This document shows positions 17,989-27,123 of a stretch of DNA of 64,000 bases, piece by piece. Each line of letters begins with the position of its first letter. Within the stretch, counting starts at the first letter, position 1. The DNA is taken from the NCBI GenBank assembly GCA_965115815.1, contig OZ220465.1, positions 1,302,001 to 1,366,000 on the forward strand. Reading direction: 5' to 3'. Under the pieces are notes generated by a model. It worked only from the letters and a program-made list of their open reading frames with translations. It was not told the origin of the DNA and ran no database searches. Source of the DNA: VXPW01 sp965115815. Lineage in GTDB: Bacteria; Pseudomonadota; Alphaproteobacteria; TMED109. Made by a program: the position numbers and the translations under genes.

Positions 17989-18522
17989 TTGTCGTCGTTT
18001 CCCCCACATCTGGACGAGAGTGTAAGTGCCGTTCCGGAGATTTCGCCGGGTATAGTTGATGACTCTGAGCCCCTACTTAGAGAGATGTTCGATCCACAAC
18101 ATGTAAAAGACGGCAAGATCGTGGTAACTGCTGTGTCGCTGAAGGACTTGAGGTTTTGCGGATTCTCGGTGCATCGAAAGGAGTATGTCACCCGGCAATT
18201 TGTGAGGGACGCCATAGAGGAGCGCCTGCGAGTGCCTCGAAAAGGAAAGCCTTGGAAAGATGAGGGTGTGGCAAAAATCGTCACAGGCGAGGTGCGTAGC
18301 ATCAAAAGCGATGGGGAAAAAGCTTTCGTTGTTATAGATACGGCCAATATAGTCAACCCAGGTCACGCTAGCATATACGCGGCAAAACCCGAATTGGGCG
18401 ATCCTCACGCAAGAAAATTGAGATCATTATTAACTCCACTGCTTCAGAATAGGAGGAAGGTGAAGGAAGTACTTGGGAATGGTGGTCCCAAGGGGCGTAA
18501 GTCTGGCAAGGCGATGTTGTGA
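17989..18522 (+). CDS. Hypothetical protein, third gene of TIGR04255 operon
   Basis: 177 residues if the TTG at 17989 starts it; an in-frame TGA at 17971 excludes a longer form, and the next ATG would be at about 18085. No recognised family. Visible segments: KIVVTAVSLKDLRFCGFSVHRKEYVT, IVTGEVRSIKSDGEKAFVVIDTANI and a basic C-terminus (NRRKVKEVLGNGGPKGRKSGKAML) that could bind nucleic acid (inference). It lies 7 bp after gene 2 and shares its low GC, so the three genes form one operon. Confidence 0.6.
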   Translation: MSSFPPHLDESVSAVPEISPGIVDDSEPLLREMFDPQHVKDGKIVVTAVSLKDLRFCGFSVHRKEYVTRQFVRDAIEERLRVPRKGKPWKDEGVAKIVTGEVRSIKSDGEKAFVVIDTANIVNPGHASIYAAKPELGDPHARKLRSLLTPLLQNRRKVKEVLGNGGPKGRKSGKAML

Positions 18523-18540
18523 TCGCTCGGCTGATCGGGC

Positions 18541-18790
18541 TCATGCGGCGCGCCTAGGGGCGAAGCCGGGGCAGTTGTTGTCGTAGGCCGGGGTATCAGC
18601 ATCGCTCATGAGGCTTGCCCATGCGCTGTCGAAGCGTCCGGATTTGTGAGGGCGCGTACGGTGAGGGCGGCCTGCCCGCCGGGGATGCGCCATCGCATGC
18701 CGGAGCGCTTCATCCTCTGCGTGACGAGGGTTTTGTTTGCGGCCTCGACAAAGCCGGAACCGATGGCGACACCCCAGTCGCTGAGGTTGC
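18541..18790 (-). pseudogene. ISKra4-family transposase, C-terminal remnant
   Basis: Minus-strand reading gives VAIGSGFVEAANKTLVTQR, MKRSGMRWRIPGGQAALTVR, then after a one-base shift near 18643 SGRFDSAWASLM and a stop at 18541. This is the conserved end of ISKra4-type transposases (GSG.vE...K.lv.qR.krSGMrW). The N-terminal two thirds are absent. It abuts the TIGR04255 operon tail to tail. Confidence 0.75.
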
Positions 18791-18862
18791 CCTCTCTGCC
18801 AACATCGCTGTGACACCGACTATCTCCTTGGAATGAGAGGGCGGCAGAGAGGAACCAGGATG

Positions 18863-19029
18863 GTATCTACTCACCCCCTACTGATGACGAATCGTTTTTC
18901 CTGACGGGTGCGGATCCGGCATTTTCCCTTGCCCCTTTAACTCGCTCGCGGCCGAGGACCGGAGGTGCGTGTTCCGGCTGACAAGAAGCGGATCGATCTT
19001 TGTCATCAGTAGGGGGGGTGAGTAGATAC
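18863..19029 (+). mobile_element. MITE copy 2 with 8-bp target duplication
   Basis: 167 bp, terminal inverted repeats beginning GTATCTACTCACCCCCTACT, flanked by the direct repeat CCAGGATG at 18855-18862 and 19030-19037. Differs from copy 1 by only a few bases. No coding capacity. The parental transposase is not identifiable in the window. Confidence 0.92.
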
Positions 19030-19175
19030 CCAGGATGAAGACAGCCCCGAATGTGCGCAGGGGGCTTCCCACCCTTTGTCAAGGGGGGTGAAGCGCCCTC
19101 GGACCCCCCTTGCCCGGTTCCCGCCGGAGCCGGCCTGCGGCCGTCGGCAGAGCCGTGCCGCCCGTGCCGACTCCG

Positions 19176-19556
19176 TCATCGCGGGGTTCTGCCGAGTCCC
19201 ATGGCCGGGGCCCCTACCGCACCGGTACGTACCGGAGCCTGACCGGGCCGAACGCACCCGTCCCGGCCGAATCCTCGGGGGAGTTCCAGTTCCGCCAGGG
19301 AATCGAGATCCCGGTCGTCCAAGGCTTCGAGGGCCGGATCCAGGAGTTCCGCGGTGGCCGTGGTCTCCAGGGTCTCCGGCAGGGCCTGCCGCCCGTCCCG
19401 GTACTCCTCCCGGATCGCGAGGATCGTGGCGAGGGCGTCGTGCAGTCGCGGTCCGCGAGAGCGCCGATCCTTCGGCGTACGGTACGCCGTCTTCGCCTCA
19501 CCCGCCCGTCGCCGCCGGCGGTAGCGGCGCTGGCGTTCGGCGTGGGACCGGGTCAC
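19176..19556 (-). CDS. Small basic protein following IS110 remnant
   Basis: 126 residues from GTG 19556. The N-terminus TRSHAERQRRYRRRRRAGEA is an Arg-rich helix of the kind seen in small nucleic-acid-binding proteins of phages and insertion elements; the middle (HDALATILAIREEYRDGRQALPE) is helical. It starts 38 bp after the transposase remnant stop on the same strand. Function unknown; it could be a passenger of the IS110 element. Confidence 0.4.
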   Translation of the reverse strand: MTRSHAERQRRYRRRRRAGEAKTAYRTPKDRRSRGPRLHDALATILAIREEYRDGRQALPETLETTATAELLDPALEALDDRDLDSLAELELPRGFGRDGCVRPGQAPVRTGAVGAPAMGLGRTPR

Positions 19557-19593
19557 GATCCCGGATCTCCCGGTCCCGGATGGTACGACCCGG

Positions 19594-20324
19594 TTACGGA
19601 ACGGTCGCGGCGGCCGGCCGTGTGCGAGGATCCGCCCGGCTTCGGAGGGCGGGGTCGTACCGGGTCTGGGTTTCCCGCAGGGCACAGACCCCTGCGAGCA
19701 GGCGGTCGGCGACGGAGCGCAAGGCTCGCGCATGCCGGTGGCCGCGAAGCCGCAGGGCCTGGTACTGGGCCCGGCTGGCCGGGTCCTGCGGCATCGCGAC
19801 GCGCGCCCAGGGATCGACGGCCTCCTGCAGGCGAGGATGGGCGGCCCGCCGGCGGACCCCGATCACCGATGGGCCGGAACGTCGGGGGACGGGGGCCACA
19901 CCGGACCGGCACCGCAGAGCCGGATCGTCTCGCCGTCGCAGGGCCTCCGGTGCTTCTGCGCGCAGCGTGGCCCGGACGATCCTGCCGACGCCCGGTCGCG
20001 AACTCCGGATCTCTGCGTCCCGCCCCCGGAGAGGGTCCACGGCGGCTTCCGGGGTGCCCTCCGCCCCTCGGATGGCCGGCGCTCGGAGGGTCTTCCGGAC
20101 GGTGTCGGCATCCCGGCGCCGCACGCGAGGGCGGCGAAGGATCCGGGTCACGGTGCGGGCGCGGAGTCTGCGGGCCCGGTCCGGCGTCGGGGCGAGATCC
20201 CAGAGTTCCCGGAACCCGGCCCGCGAGAGAGCGTTCTCCCGATCGAGGAACTGCGGGTCGTACCGCCCGAGCTGCGGGCGGATCCGGTGGACCAGGCGCG
20301 TGCGCGGGGCGGTCCAATGGCATT
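19594..20324 (-). pseudogene. IS110-family transposase, C-terminal part truncated by nested element B
   Basis: Minus frame from the edge of the nested element to a stop at 19594. The Transposase_20-like C-terminal region is visible: LRCRSGVAPVPRRSG, RRRAAHPRLQEAVDPWARVA, DPASRAQYQALRLRGHRHAR, ALRSVADRLLAGVCAL. The N-terminal DEDD catalytic domain is missing and I do not find it on the other side of the nested element, so it was lost rather than merely separated. Confidence 0.7.
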
Positions 20325-20478
20325 CGGATATGTGCGTCGAGGTGACGGCGGTTTTCCCATACCGGCAAGCCTTTGATAGGAGGTGACGTTTCGGTGCGTG
20401 GGCGGGTCGTCCACGCACCGCTTGACCAGCGCCCGCCGATTCGCATGATGCGGTCGAATCGTGGCTGCGGGAATCCCC

Positions 20479-21264
20479 ATGGACCCGCGAATCATCGACC
20501 TGAAGTCGACCCCCTGTTCGGGCCGCCGCCGGACCCGCCAGCCGATCGCGGAGGTTCGGGAGACCGTGGGTCGGTGTTCCCCCTGCAGCCGCAACGAGCT
20601 GGCGAAGACCCTCTGCGAGCACCTTCACTGGACGACAGCGAAGGGCGGCTCCAGGGTCGGGGCCTGCCTCGGGATGCTGGAGACCCTGGAGCGCCACGGC
20701 ATCCTGACGTTGCCGCCCGTGCGCGAGGACCCCGTCCGCGACAGGGCCGCTGCCCCGGTCTGGACCTCGGCCTCCGACCCGCAGCCGGAGATCGTGGCTC
20801 CGCGGTCGGACCTGCGCCCGCTTCGCGTCGAGCCGGTCCCCGACACCGAGGGGCGGCAGCTGGGGAACGCCTTCGTCGACCGGCACCCTTACCTCGGCTA
20901 CAAGCGCCCTTTCGGGGCGCAGGTCCGCTACTTCGTGACCGATCGGCAGGGGCGCCGACTGGGTTGCCTCCGGTTCGAGGCGGTGACGAAGACGCTTCCG
21001 TGCCGAGACCGCTGGATCGGATGGACGGACCGCAGGCGCGACCGCAACCGGCACCGGAGGACGGTCCATTCAAGGTACCTCGTGTTCCCCTGGGTCGTCT
21101 CGAAGAATCTGGCGTCCTCGGCCCTGGCTCTGGTGACGCGCCGCCTCGCCGACGACGGGGAACGCTTCCACGGCGGGCGTCCCGTCCTCATCGAGACCTT
21201 CGTCATCGAGACCTTCGTCGACGAGACCCGGTTCCGGGCCTCGTGCTCCCGTGCGGCCCACGGG
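20479..21264 (+). pseudogene. DruA-like domain of IS4-type fusion, N-terminal segment (copy B), interrupted
   Basis: 262 codons from ATG 20479, nearly the same as copy A. Carries an extra 15-bp unit near 21195 that duplicates ETFVI within the conserved IETFVDETRF strand. Interrupted at the GCCCACGGG repeat (21256-21264). Joining to 23787 restores the DruA tail and, in this copy, reads straight on into the transposase. Confidence 0.8.
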
Positions 21265-21296
21265 CTTTCAATAGCCCGTTGTTGACGCAATCTGGC

Positions 21297-23725
21297 TCAT
21301 GTGCGGTTCCCTTCTGATTGGACGAATTCGAGTCCGGTCTTGAATTTCCGCCACGCCTGCCAGATTTTCGCAGTACCCGGAAGCGGCTGACGCTTGCTGG
21401 GCCGGAAGCCCGCCATGCGGGCGAGATCGACCCCAAAGGTGCGGATGTCGGGCGGCTTTCCAGGCGGGGCCCGGATGATGCGATAGTACCGGAGCCATCG
21501 GTAGAGAACCCCGATTTCGCGATCGGTGAAGAACTCGAGGGCGGGCGGTCGGGCGGATCGCGCGCGAGGCGCTCGAGGTCCATGACCCGCCATGCGGTGA
21601 TGGCATCGAAAGCGAGGCACTTGCGCAGGTCGTCGGCGTCCTGCAGCTTGCGTTCTTCGATCCGGGCGCCGACCTTGAGGACCCGGAAGTACTCCTTGAG
21701 GGTCCAGCGTGCCTCGTACCAGGCGACGATGCGTCGAGCGTGCGGGAGGTCGGCCTCGCCCTCGGTGGAGAGCAGCACCCAGTGGAGCGGATCGCGGCCC
21801 TGGGGCGGCCGGGCTTCCCGGACCGAGACGGCGAGCACGGGCATCGGCGTCCGGTCGTCCCGGTTTTTCGGCGGCACGAGGTGGACGGCGGCGGCGCGGA
21901 GCTCGAGGATCACGGTGCGCTGGAGGCGCGGACGGGGTCCGCCGCAGGCGGCGAGGTGGACCGTCTTCGTTCCCAGAACCGGCGGCTCCGCCATGGCCTC
22001 CCACAGGTCCGCCACGGAGCCGTCGCTGCGGACCACCCGTCGCTGCCGGCCGCGGTCGGAGCGTACGAGGAGCCCGACGCCGCCGGCGCGCGCCTGTACG
22101 AACCTTTCCCAGATGTCGCCTTCGCGGTCGCAGACCGTGACCACCCGGGTGTCGGGGCAGGCGGCGGCCAGCTGGCGGGCGCGTTCGAGTCCCTGAAGCC
22201 AGCGCACACTCTCCGGCTTGACCGCGTCGCGGTCCGGGGCTGCCGTGCCCTCGCGCTCGGTGGCGTCGCAGTCCGGGGCTTCCGTGCCCTCGCGCTGGGT
22301 GGCGTCGCGGTCCGGAGCTTCCGTGCCCTCGCGCTCGGTGGCGTCGCGGTCCGGGGCTTCCGTGTCCTCGCGCTCGGTGGCGTCGCGGTCCGGGGCTGCC
22401 GTGCCCTCGCGCTGGGTGGCGTTGAGGTCGATCACGCCGAGCGGGCGGCGGCCCTCGGTCACCGCCAGCGTGAAATGGGCAAGGATCCCCCGGGTGCCCG
22501 AGCCCCCGCCTCCAAGGTTCACCCGCCCTTTCGTCGTGCAGTGCCCGTTGTAATTCAGCGTCGTGGTGTCCTGCAGGGCGAGGACGACCCGCTCCTGCCG
22601 GCAGCGTTCGACCGTGGCTTCGGTGTGGGGATCGAGGATGTGTTCCATCGTGACCCGGGCGCTGGACAACAGCCGGTACGCGGCCTTCTGCGCGGCGGCA
22701 GACGGGAAGATCACGGGCAGGGACGCGCCCGGAGCGTTCTCCCAAGCCCGGCCCATCGCCAGCACCCGCGTGCGCACGCGGCCGTCGGGATGCGAACCGC
22801 GGCCATACTCGATGTCGGCCCAGTCGGCGTTCCCGGGCCGCCACGGCTCCGACGTGGTACCGAGGACGGCGCCCCGCTCCCGAGACAGGACCTCGCGCCA
22901 GCCCTCGGCCAAGGGCCGGATCCACACCGCCTTCGGCGTGGTCGCACGGCCTCCCGGCGGCCGGCCCGAGGTCGGTTCGGCGCAGCGGCTCCACCCGGCC
23001 GCACGATAGCAGGTGCCGCGGTGTTCGGGTCCCACATACGTGTAGACCGCCTGCGGCCGGGTCCCGTGCGCCGCCTTCCAGTCCGCGGCCAGGCGCGCCG
23101 TCGACCGGGCCAGCACGTGCGAGGCCAGCCGGGCGACCCGGACGCCGGGCAGCAGGAGAAAGCGGTGCTGCTGGACCAGCTGCACCAGATTCGCGGCCCG
23201 CGCCGTCGCCGACCAGCCGATGGCCGCGTCCCGGGCCGCCTGATGCCAGCCTGCAGCCGTATACCCGAGGCCGCCGAGACGACCGTGGCGCGACGACACG
23301 ACCCAGAAGTTGAGGACCTTCCCCGGCCGGTGCTTCCAACCCTGCGGATGATGGGTTTCCATCATCTCGCGCCAGCGGCGCCGGTCCGGGGCCGCGCCCA
23401 CCGGGACCAGGGTGACCGCCCCGAGATCCGCCAGCGTGCACGCCAGCTTCCGGTCCGGGTCGGTGCGCTCCACCTCGCCGCCCGGACGGCCCGGCGTGCG
23501 GCACGGACCCGGCCGCGCCGCGGGCAGCACGAACCCCGCCCGCTTTGCGATCCCGGGCAGAACCCCGCGCGCCTGGGACACGCAGGGCTGGCCCCGGGCG
23601 TTGCGCCAGTCCTCGCGTTCGCACAGCTCGCGCGCCAGCGCATGACGCGTCCGGCCGTCCTCGGCCGCCGCCGCCTTCAGCCACTCGACCGTGTCGGCGC
23701 GGAGATGTCGAAGTCCGACTTGCAT
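21297..23725 (-). pseudogene. DruA-like domain fused to Tn5-type transposase, copy B, frameshifted near the C-terminus
   Basis: From ATG 23725 the full DruA domain is present, including TRHALARELCEREDWRNARG and the CVSQARGVLPGIAKRAGF segment missing from copy A, then the complete DDE core (LALQDTTTLNYNG, VVTVCDREGDIWE, WYEARWTLKEYFRVLKVGA). One G is lost in a G-rich run near 21545, so the C-terminal about 80 residues (LEFFTDREIGVLYRWLRYYR onward) are in another frame ending at 21297. Note also IEEY changed to LKEY beside the catalytic Glu motif, which may by itself affect catalysis. Confidence 0.8.
22229..22423 (-). repeat. Five 39-bp tandem repeats inside the transposase gene (copy B)
   Basis: Same array as 11082-11276: five 39-bp units encoding variants of DATEREGTEAPDR. 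Base differences between the two copies are scattered among units, but the unit number is the same. Confidence 0.88.
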
Positions 23726-23786
23726 GCCGTCACCATGACGGACGGACCGACACACGTCAAGTGTGGCGGCATGAAAGGCCCACGGG

Positions 23787-25191
23787 GAGCGCATCGGGGA
23801 CACCGCGGGTCGGGGCACGTCGCGCACGGGGGTCTCCGTGCTGCCGCTCTGCGAGGGGGCCCGCGCGATCCTGCGCTCGGAGCGCGGCGCGGCGCGGCGC
23901 ACGCCTGCGACGCGGGCCGAGCGGGGACGGTCGGCCGCCGCCGACCGACGGTTCTCGAAGCGCTGGGCGACGCTCGTCGCGGCCGCCGCCGCGATCGCGG
24001 AACGCGAGGACGCGCGCGGGCAAAGACGCCGGCGCGTCTTCCACCGCCTGCGGATCCTGCGGTTCGTGCTCCGTCTCGGTGCCGCGCCGCGCGGGCCGGG
24101 CTACGGGACCCCGCTCAGCGAGCTCTGGGAGCCGTGCGAGGCCGCGGGCATCGAGTTGCCGCAGGCGGAGCCTCCGGCGGCGTCGACGGCCGGCGCGACG
24201 CGGGAGAAGCTTGACGAGGCCGCGGTTCCGGCGCCGGCACGCGGAGGTCCTCGCCCACGGTCCCGAAGGCACGCTCTGGAAGGGCCACAGGACCCTCGCC
24301 GTCGACGGCTCGAAGATCCCCCTGCCCAGGGAACTTGCGCAGTACGGCTACCGTGCGAGCGAGGGTGCCCACGACCCCCAGGGCAGGGTCCGCGCCCTCT
24401 ACCGGATCGGCGACCGCATCCCGGTCGACTTCGACCGGTTCGACCCCGAGAACGAGCGGGCCGCCGCCCTCGTGCACCTCGGCCCTGCGGCCGAAGGCGA
24501 CGTCATCGTCTACGACCGCGGCTCCACCTCCTTCGCCTTGGCTCTCGCCCACCGGGAGCGCACACGGAACTTCGGGTTCCGCATCCGGAACGGCGCCAAC
24601 TCCGGGTTCGACGCCGTTCTCGCCTCCGGCGAGAGCGACCGGACCGTCACCCTCGGCGCACCCGGGGACGAGACCGCGCTGCGCTCGAGGACCCTGCGCG
24701 TCCGGCTCGTCCGGTACCGGCACGCCGACACGGAATCCGGCCTCGCGACCTCCCTGCTCGACGGCAGCCGGTATCCCGTCCCGGCGACCTCCGATCGCGA
24801 TCCTGCTCGTGGGGGCGTGGAAGAACGGTACAAGACCGGGACGTTCCGGATCGAGGCCTTCCACGCCCAGTCCGAGCGCGGCGTCCGCCAAGAGCTCTAC
24901 GCTGCCTTCGTTCTCATCACCCTCACCCGCCCGTTCGCGAACCGCTGCGACCACGATCTCGACGACGGGGACGACCGGCCGGCCCTGCGCACCCACGTCC
25001 GCAACGGCCTGCGTCTCGTCGGCAAGGAGATCGAGGCCCTGTTCCTCGCGCAGAGCGCCAGGGTCGCCCGATCCGTCCAGCGGATCCGGTCCGGCCTCTC
25101 GCGGTGCATCCCGCGCGAACGGCCCGGGCGCAGTTCCGTACGGCAGTCGAAACCACCCAGGAGCAAGGGGCAGCACCGGGTACCCGCCTGA
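23787..25191 (+). pseudogene. DruA tail fused in frame to IS4-type transposase, then frameshifted (copy B)
   Basis: The frame runs ERIGDTAGRG, VSVLPLCEGARAILRSERGAA, TPATRAERGR, RRFSKRWATLVAAAAAIAER, showing that DruA and transposase are one polypeptide. Near 24226 an extra G (GCGGTTCCGGCG against GCGTTCCAGCG in copy A) throws the frame; the remaining DDE part (LAVDGSKIPLPRELAQYG, VIVYDRGSTSFALALAH, VEERYKTGTF) continues in the other frame to 25191. Confidence 0.8.
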
Positions 25192-25409
25192 CCCCCGACA
25201 CCGGCCACCGGACAAGACCCCCGGCTTCCGGCAACCGCCCGAAGCACGGGGGGTTCGTATTCGAATGCCAGAAAAACTTATCCGAATGCCATTGGCCGGT
25301 CCCCGGATGAGCGTCCGCTTCAAATCTGCAGGGTGCGTGGACGGCAGTACGAATGGTATAGTGCCGCCCGTCGTCGCGCGATCCGCGGCAACGCGGCCAG
25401 TCCCGGATT

Positions 25410-25483
25410 TGGGGAATAGTTTAACGGTAGAACTCTCGGCTCTGGACCGAGCGATCCTGGTTCGAATCCAGGTTCCCCAGCCA
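25410..25483 (+). tRNA. tRNA-Gln (anticodon CTG)
   Basis: Acceptor arm TGGGGAA (25410-25416) pairs with TTCCCCA (25473-25479), discriminator G, and CCA is encoded (25481-25483). Anticodon stem CTCGG/CCGAG with loop CTCTGGA places anticodon CTG at 25442-25444. T arm CCTGG-TTCGAAT-CCAGG is perfect. A TATAGT hexamer at 25357-25362 could be its -10. The nested element B ends 115 bp upstream, so the tRNA marks the right edge of the mobile zone. Confidence 0.95.
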
Positions 25484-25649
25484 AGCCGGGACGGGCCGCC
25501 GCCGGGACCGCATTCCTCTCCATCCGGTCGAACCGACGCGATGGGCACCGGCGCTGAAGCGATGGGGTAACGCCTCCCGCCCGTGGCGGCTCAGGGATCG
25601 GACCGTCGCTGGAGGCCGGGGATTCTCGGCCGTTCCGGCCGGCCGGGCG

Positions 25650-26411
25650 TCAGGACCAGCCCGGCGGTGCGGTCAGATGCTTCCGGAACAGCCGGTGCAT
25701 GCGCTCCCAGTGACGCTCTGCAGCGTCCCGGTGGTAGACCGGGCGTTCGCCGAAAGCGAATCCGTGTTCGGTTCCGGGGTACACCTCCACACGATGGGGC
25801 CGGTCGTCTCCGGTGAAGATCTTGCGGATCTGCTCCACGGTCGCGTCGGGCACCCAGTGGTCCCGCTCGGCGAATGCCAGATAGAGTCTGCCGCGGATCC
25901 GGTCGGCCCGCAGATGGGGCGAGTCGTGCTGGTCGGTCACGATCCTGATTCCGTAATAGGACGCTCCGCAGGCAAAGGCTTCCGGAAAGGCGGCCATCAC
26001 GGAGACCACGTACTGACCGCTCATGCAGTATCCGAGGACTGCCGTCGAGGGCAGCGCGGAGGCCTCGCCGGCGATGTACGCGAGCATCGTTTCGGTGTCG
26101 CTGATCACCTTGGCATGGGTCAGGTCGGCCATCGTGTCGGCCATGATCTGGCGCTGCCTCGGGTCGGTCCGGATGGTTGCCTGGTCAAAGGGGTAGGCGC
26201 CCTCGGTGCCGACCCGGTAGAACAGGTTGGGGAGCAGGATCTGGTAGCCCGCGCTGGCGAGTCGGCGGGCCATGTCCCGCAGTTCCCCGCGGATCGCCGG
26301 GGCGTCCATGAAGAACAGCACGACGGGAAACGGTCCTCCGGCTTCCGGCTGGACGGAGAAGCAGTCCATGGACCCGTCGCGGGTTTCGAGGTAGAACCTC
26401 CGTTCGAGCAT
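25650..26411 (-). CDS. Dienelactone hydrolase family protein
   Basis: 253 residues from ATG 26411, an alpha/beta hydrolase of the DLH group. The nucleophile is Cys129 in GYCMSG, with likely acid Asp184 (AERDHWVP) and His217 (GTEHGF). VVLFFMDAPAIRGELRDMARRLASAGY is the usual N-terminal strand-helix. DLH enzymes open lactone rings in aromatic degradation, but many relatives have other ester substrates, which cannot be assigned here. It is transcribed away from the isomerase gene starting at 26521, so a shared promoter region lies in the 109-bp gap. Confidence 0.88.
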   Translation of the reverse strand: MLERRFYLETRDGSMDCFSVQPEAGGPFPVVLFFMDAPAIRGELRDMARRLASAGYQILLPNLFYRVGTEGAYPFDQATIRTDPRQRQIMADTMADLTHAKVISDTETMLAYIAGEASALPSTAVLGYCMSGQYVVSVMAAFPEAFACGASYYGIRIVTDQHDSPHLRADRIRGRLYLAFAERDHWVPDATVEQIRKIFTGDDRPHRVEVYPGTEHGFAFGERPVYHRDAAERHWERMHRLFRKHLTAPPGWS

Positions 26412-26520
26412 CGTGCTGCCCCTTCTGAACCGGCGTGGTGCGCGGTCGGGTATCCTATCGCCGGACAGGGCGGCGCGGGCGGGACCGCGGTCCGCAGCGT
26501 ACCGCGGGAGGGGTTGCCGC

Positions 26521-27123
26521 ATGGCCGGTTCAATCGAGTTCTTTCTGGCGCTGACGTCGCCGTGGACCTATCTGGCGACCCCGAGAGTCCGGGATCTGGC
26601 GACCGAGCACGATCTGGATCTCCGCCTGCGCCCGTTCGATATCTTTGCGGTGTTTCGGCGCAACGGCACGAAGGCGGTCGGCGACCGCCCGGTGCCGGTG
26701 CAGAGGAATCGACTGAATGAACTGCGCCGGTGGAGCACACACCTCGGCCTGGATCTCAACCCGCAGCCCAGACATTTTCCGGTCGATCCCACGCTGTCCG
26801 GCAAGATGCTGCTGTCGGCGCTGGACGGGCCGGGGGATGCGGCGGAGTTTGCCTGGAGGGTGATGCGCGCGTGCTGGGCCGAGGAACGCGATATTTCCGA
26901 TCGGGAGACCCTGGCTGCGATTGCCGCGGACTGCGGGCTGGACGGCGCCGCGCTGCTCGCGGCCGTCGAGGGCGGCCATGCGGATGCGGCGTTCGCAAAG
27001 AACACGGAGGATGCGATTGTCGCCGACGTGTTCGGGGCACCGACGTTCCTCTTTGCGGGCGAGCTCTACTGGGGCCAGGACCGGATCGAGTTTCTCCGGC
27101 GGGCCGTGGAGGGCACCGAGTGA
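26521..27123 (+). CDS. 2-hydroxychromene-2-carboxylate isomerase family (kappa-GST/DsbA-like) protein
   Basis: 200 residues. Thioredoxin-fold enzyme with opening IEFFLALTSPWTYLATPR (the SPW/Y motif holds the catalytic Ser), helical insert in the middle, and the C-terminal VFGAPTFLFAGELYWGQDRI motif typical of NahD/kappa-class proteins. Family members isomerise hydroxychromene carboxylates with glutathione or act as thiol oxidoreductases. The stop overlaps the next start (GTGA), indicating an operon with the PDZ protein. Confidence 0.88.
   Translation: MAGSIEFFLALTSPWTYLATPRVRDLATEHDLDLRLRPFDIFAVFRRNGTKAVGDRPVPVQRNRLNELRRWSTHLGLDLNPQPRHFPVDPTLSGKMLLSALDGPGDAAEFAWRVMRACWAEERDISDRETLAAIAADCGLDGAALLAAVEGGHADAAFAKNTEDAIVADVFGAPTFLFAGELYWGQDRIEFLRRAVEGTE

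Larger units (their letters stand above)
21265..23777 (-). mobile_element. Tn5/IS50-like element with DruA-transposase fusion, inner copy B
   Basis: 2513 bp between GCCCACGGG repeats at 21256-21264 and 23778-23786, CTTTCA at both ends. It is about 200 bp longer than inner copy A because it keeps the N-terminal DruA helices. Confidence 0.88.
20325..25294 (+). mobile_element. Nested element, copy B
   Basis: 4970 bp with the same CAATGGCATTCGGATA ends as copy A and the same inner element at the same position. Flanks match at 8 of 9 positions (GGGCGGTCC left, GGCCGGTCC right, taking the element as starting AATGG), which may be a decayed target duplication. Inserted in the IS110 remnant. Same orientation as copy A, about 11.1 kb apart. 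Confidence 0.85.

Noticed and set aside
6456..25294. Integrated prophage
   Set aside because: No capsid, terminase, tail or phage integrase genes; all recognised genes in this zone are insertion-sequence genes or the TIGR04255 operon.
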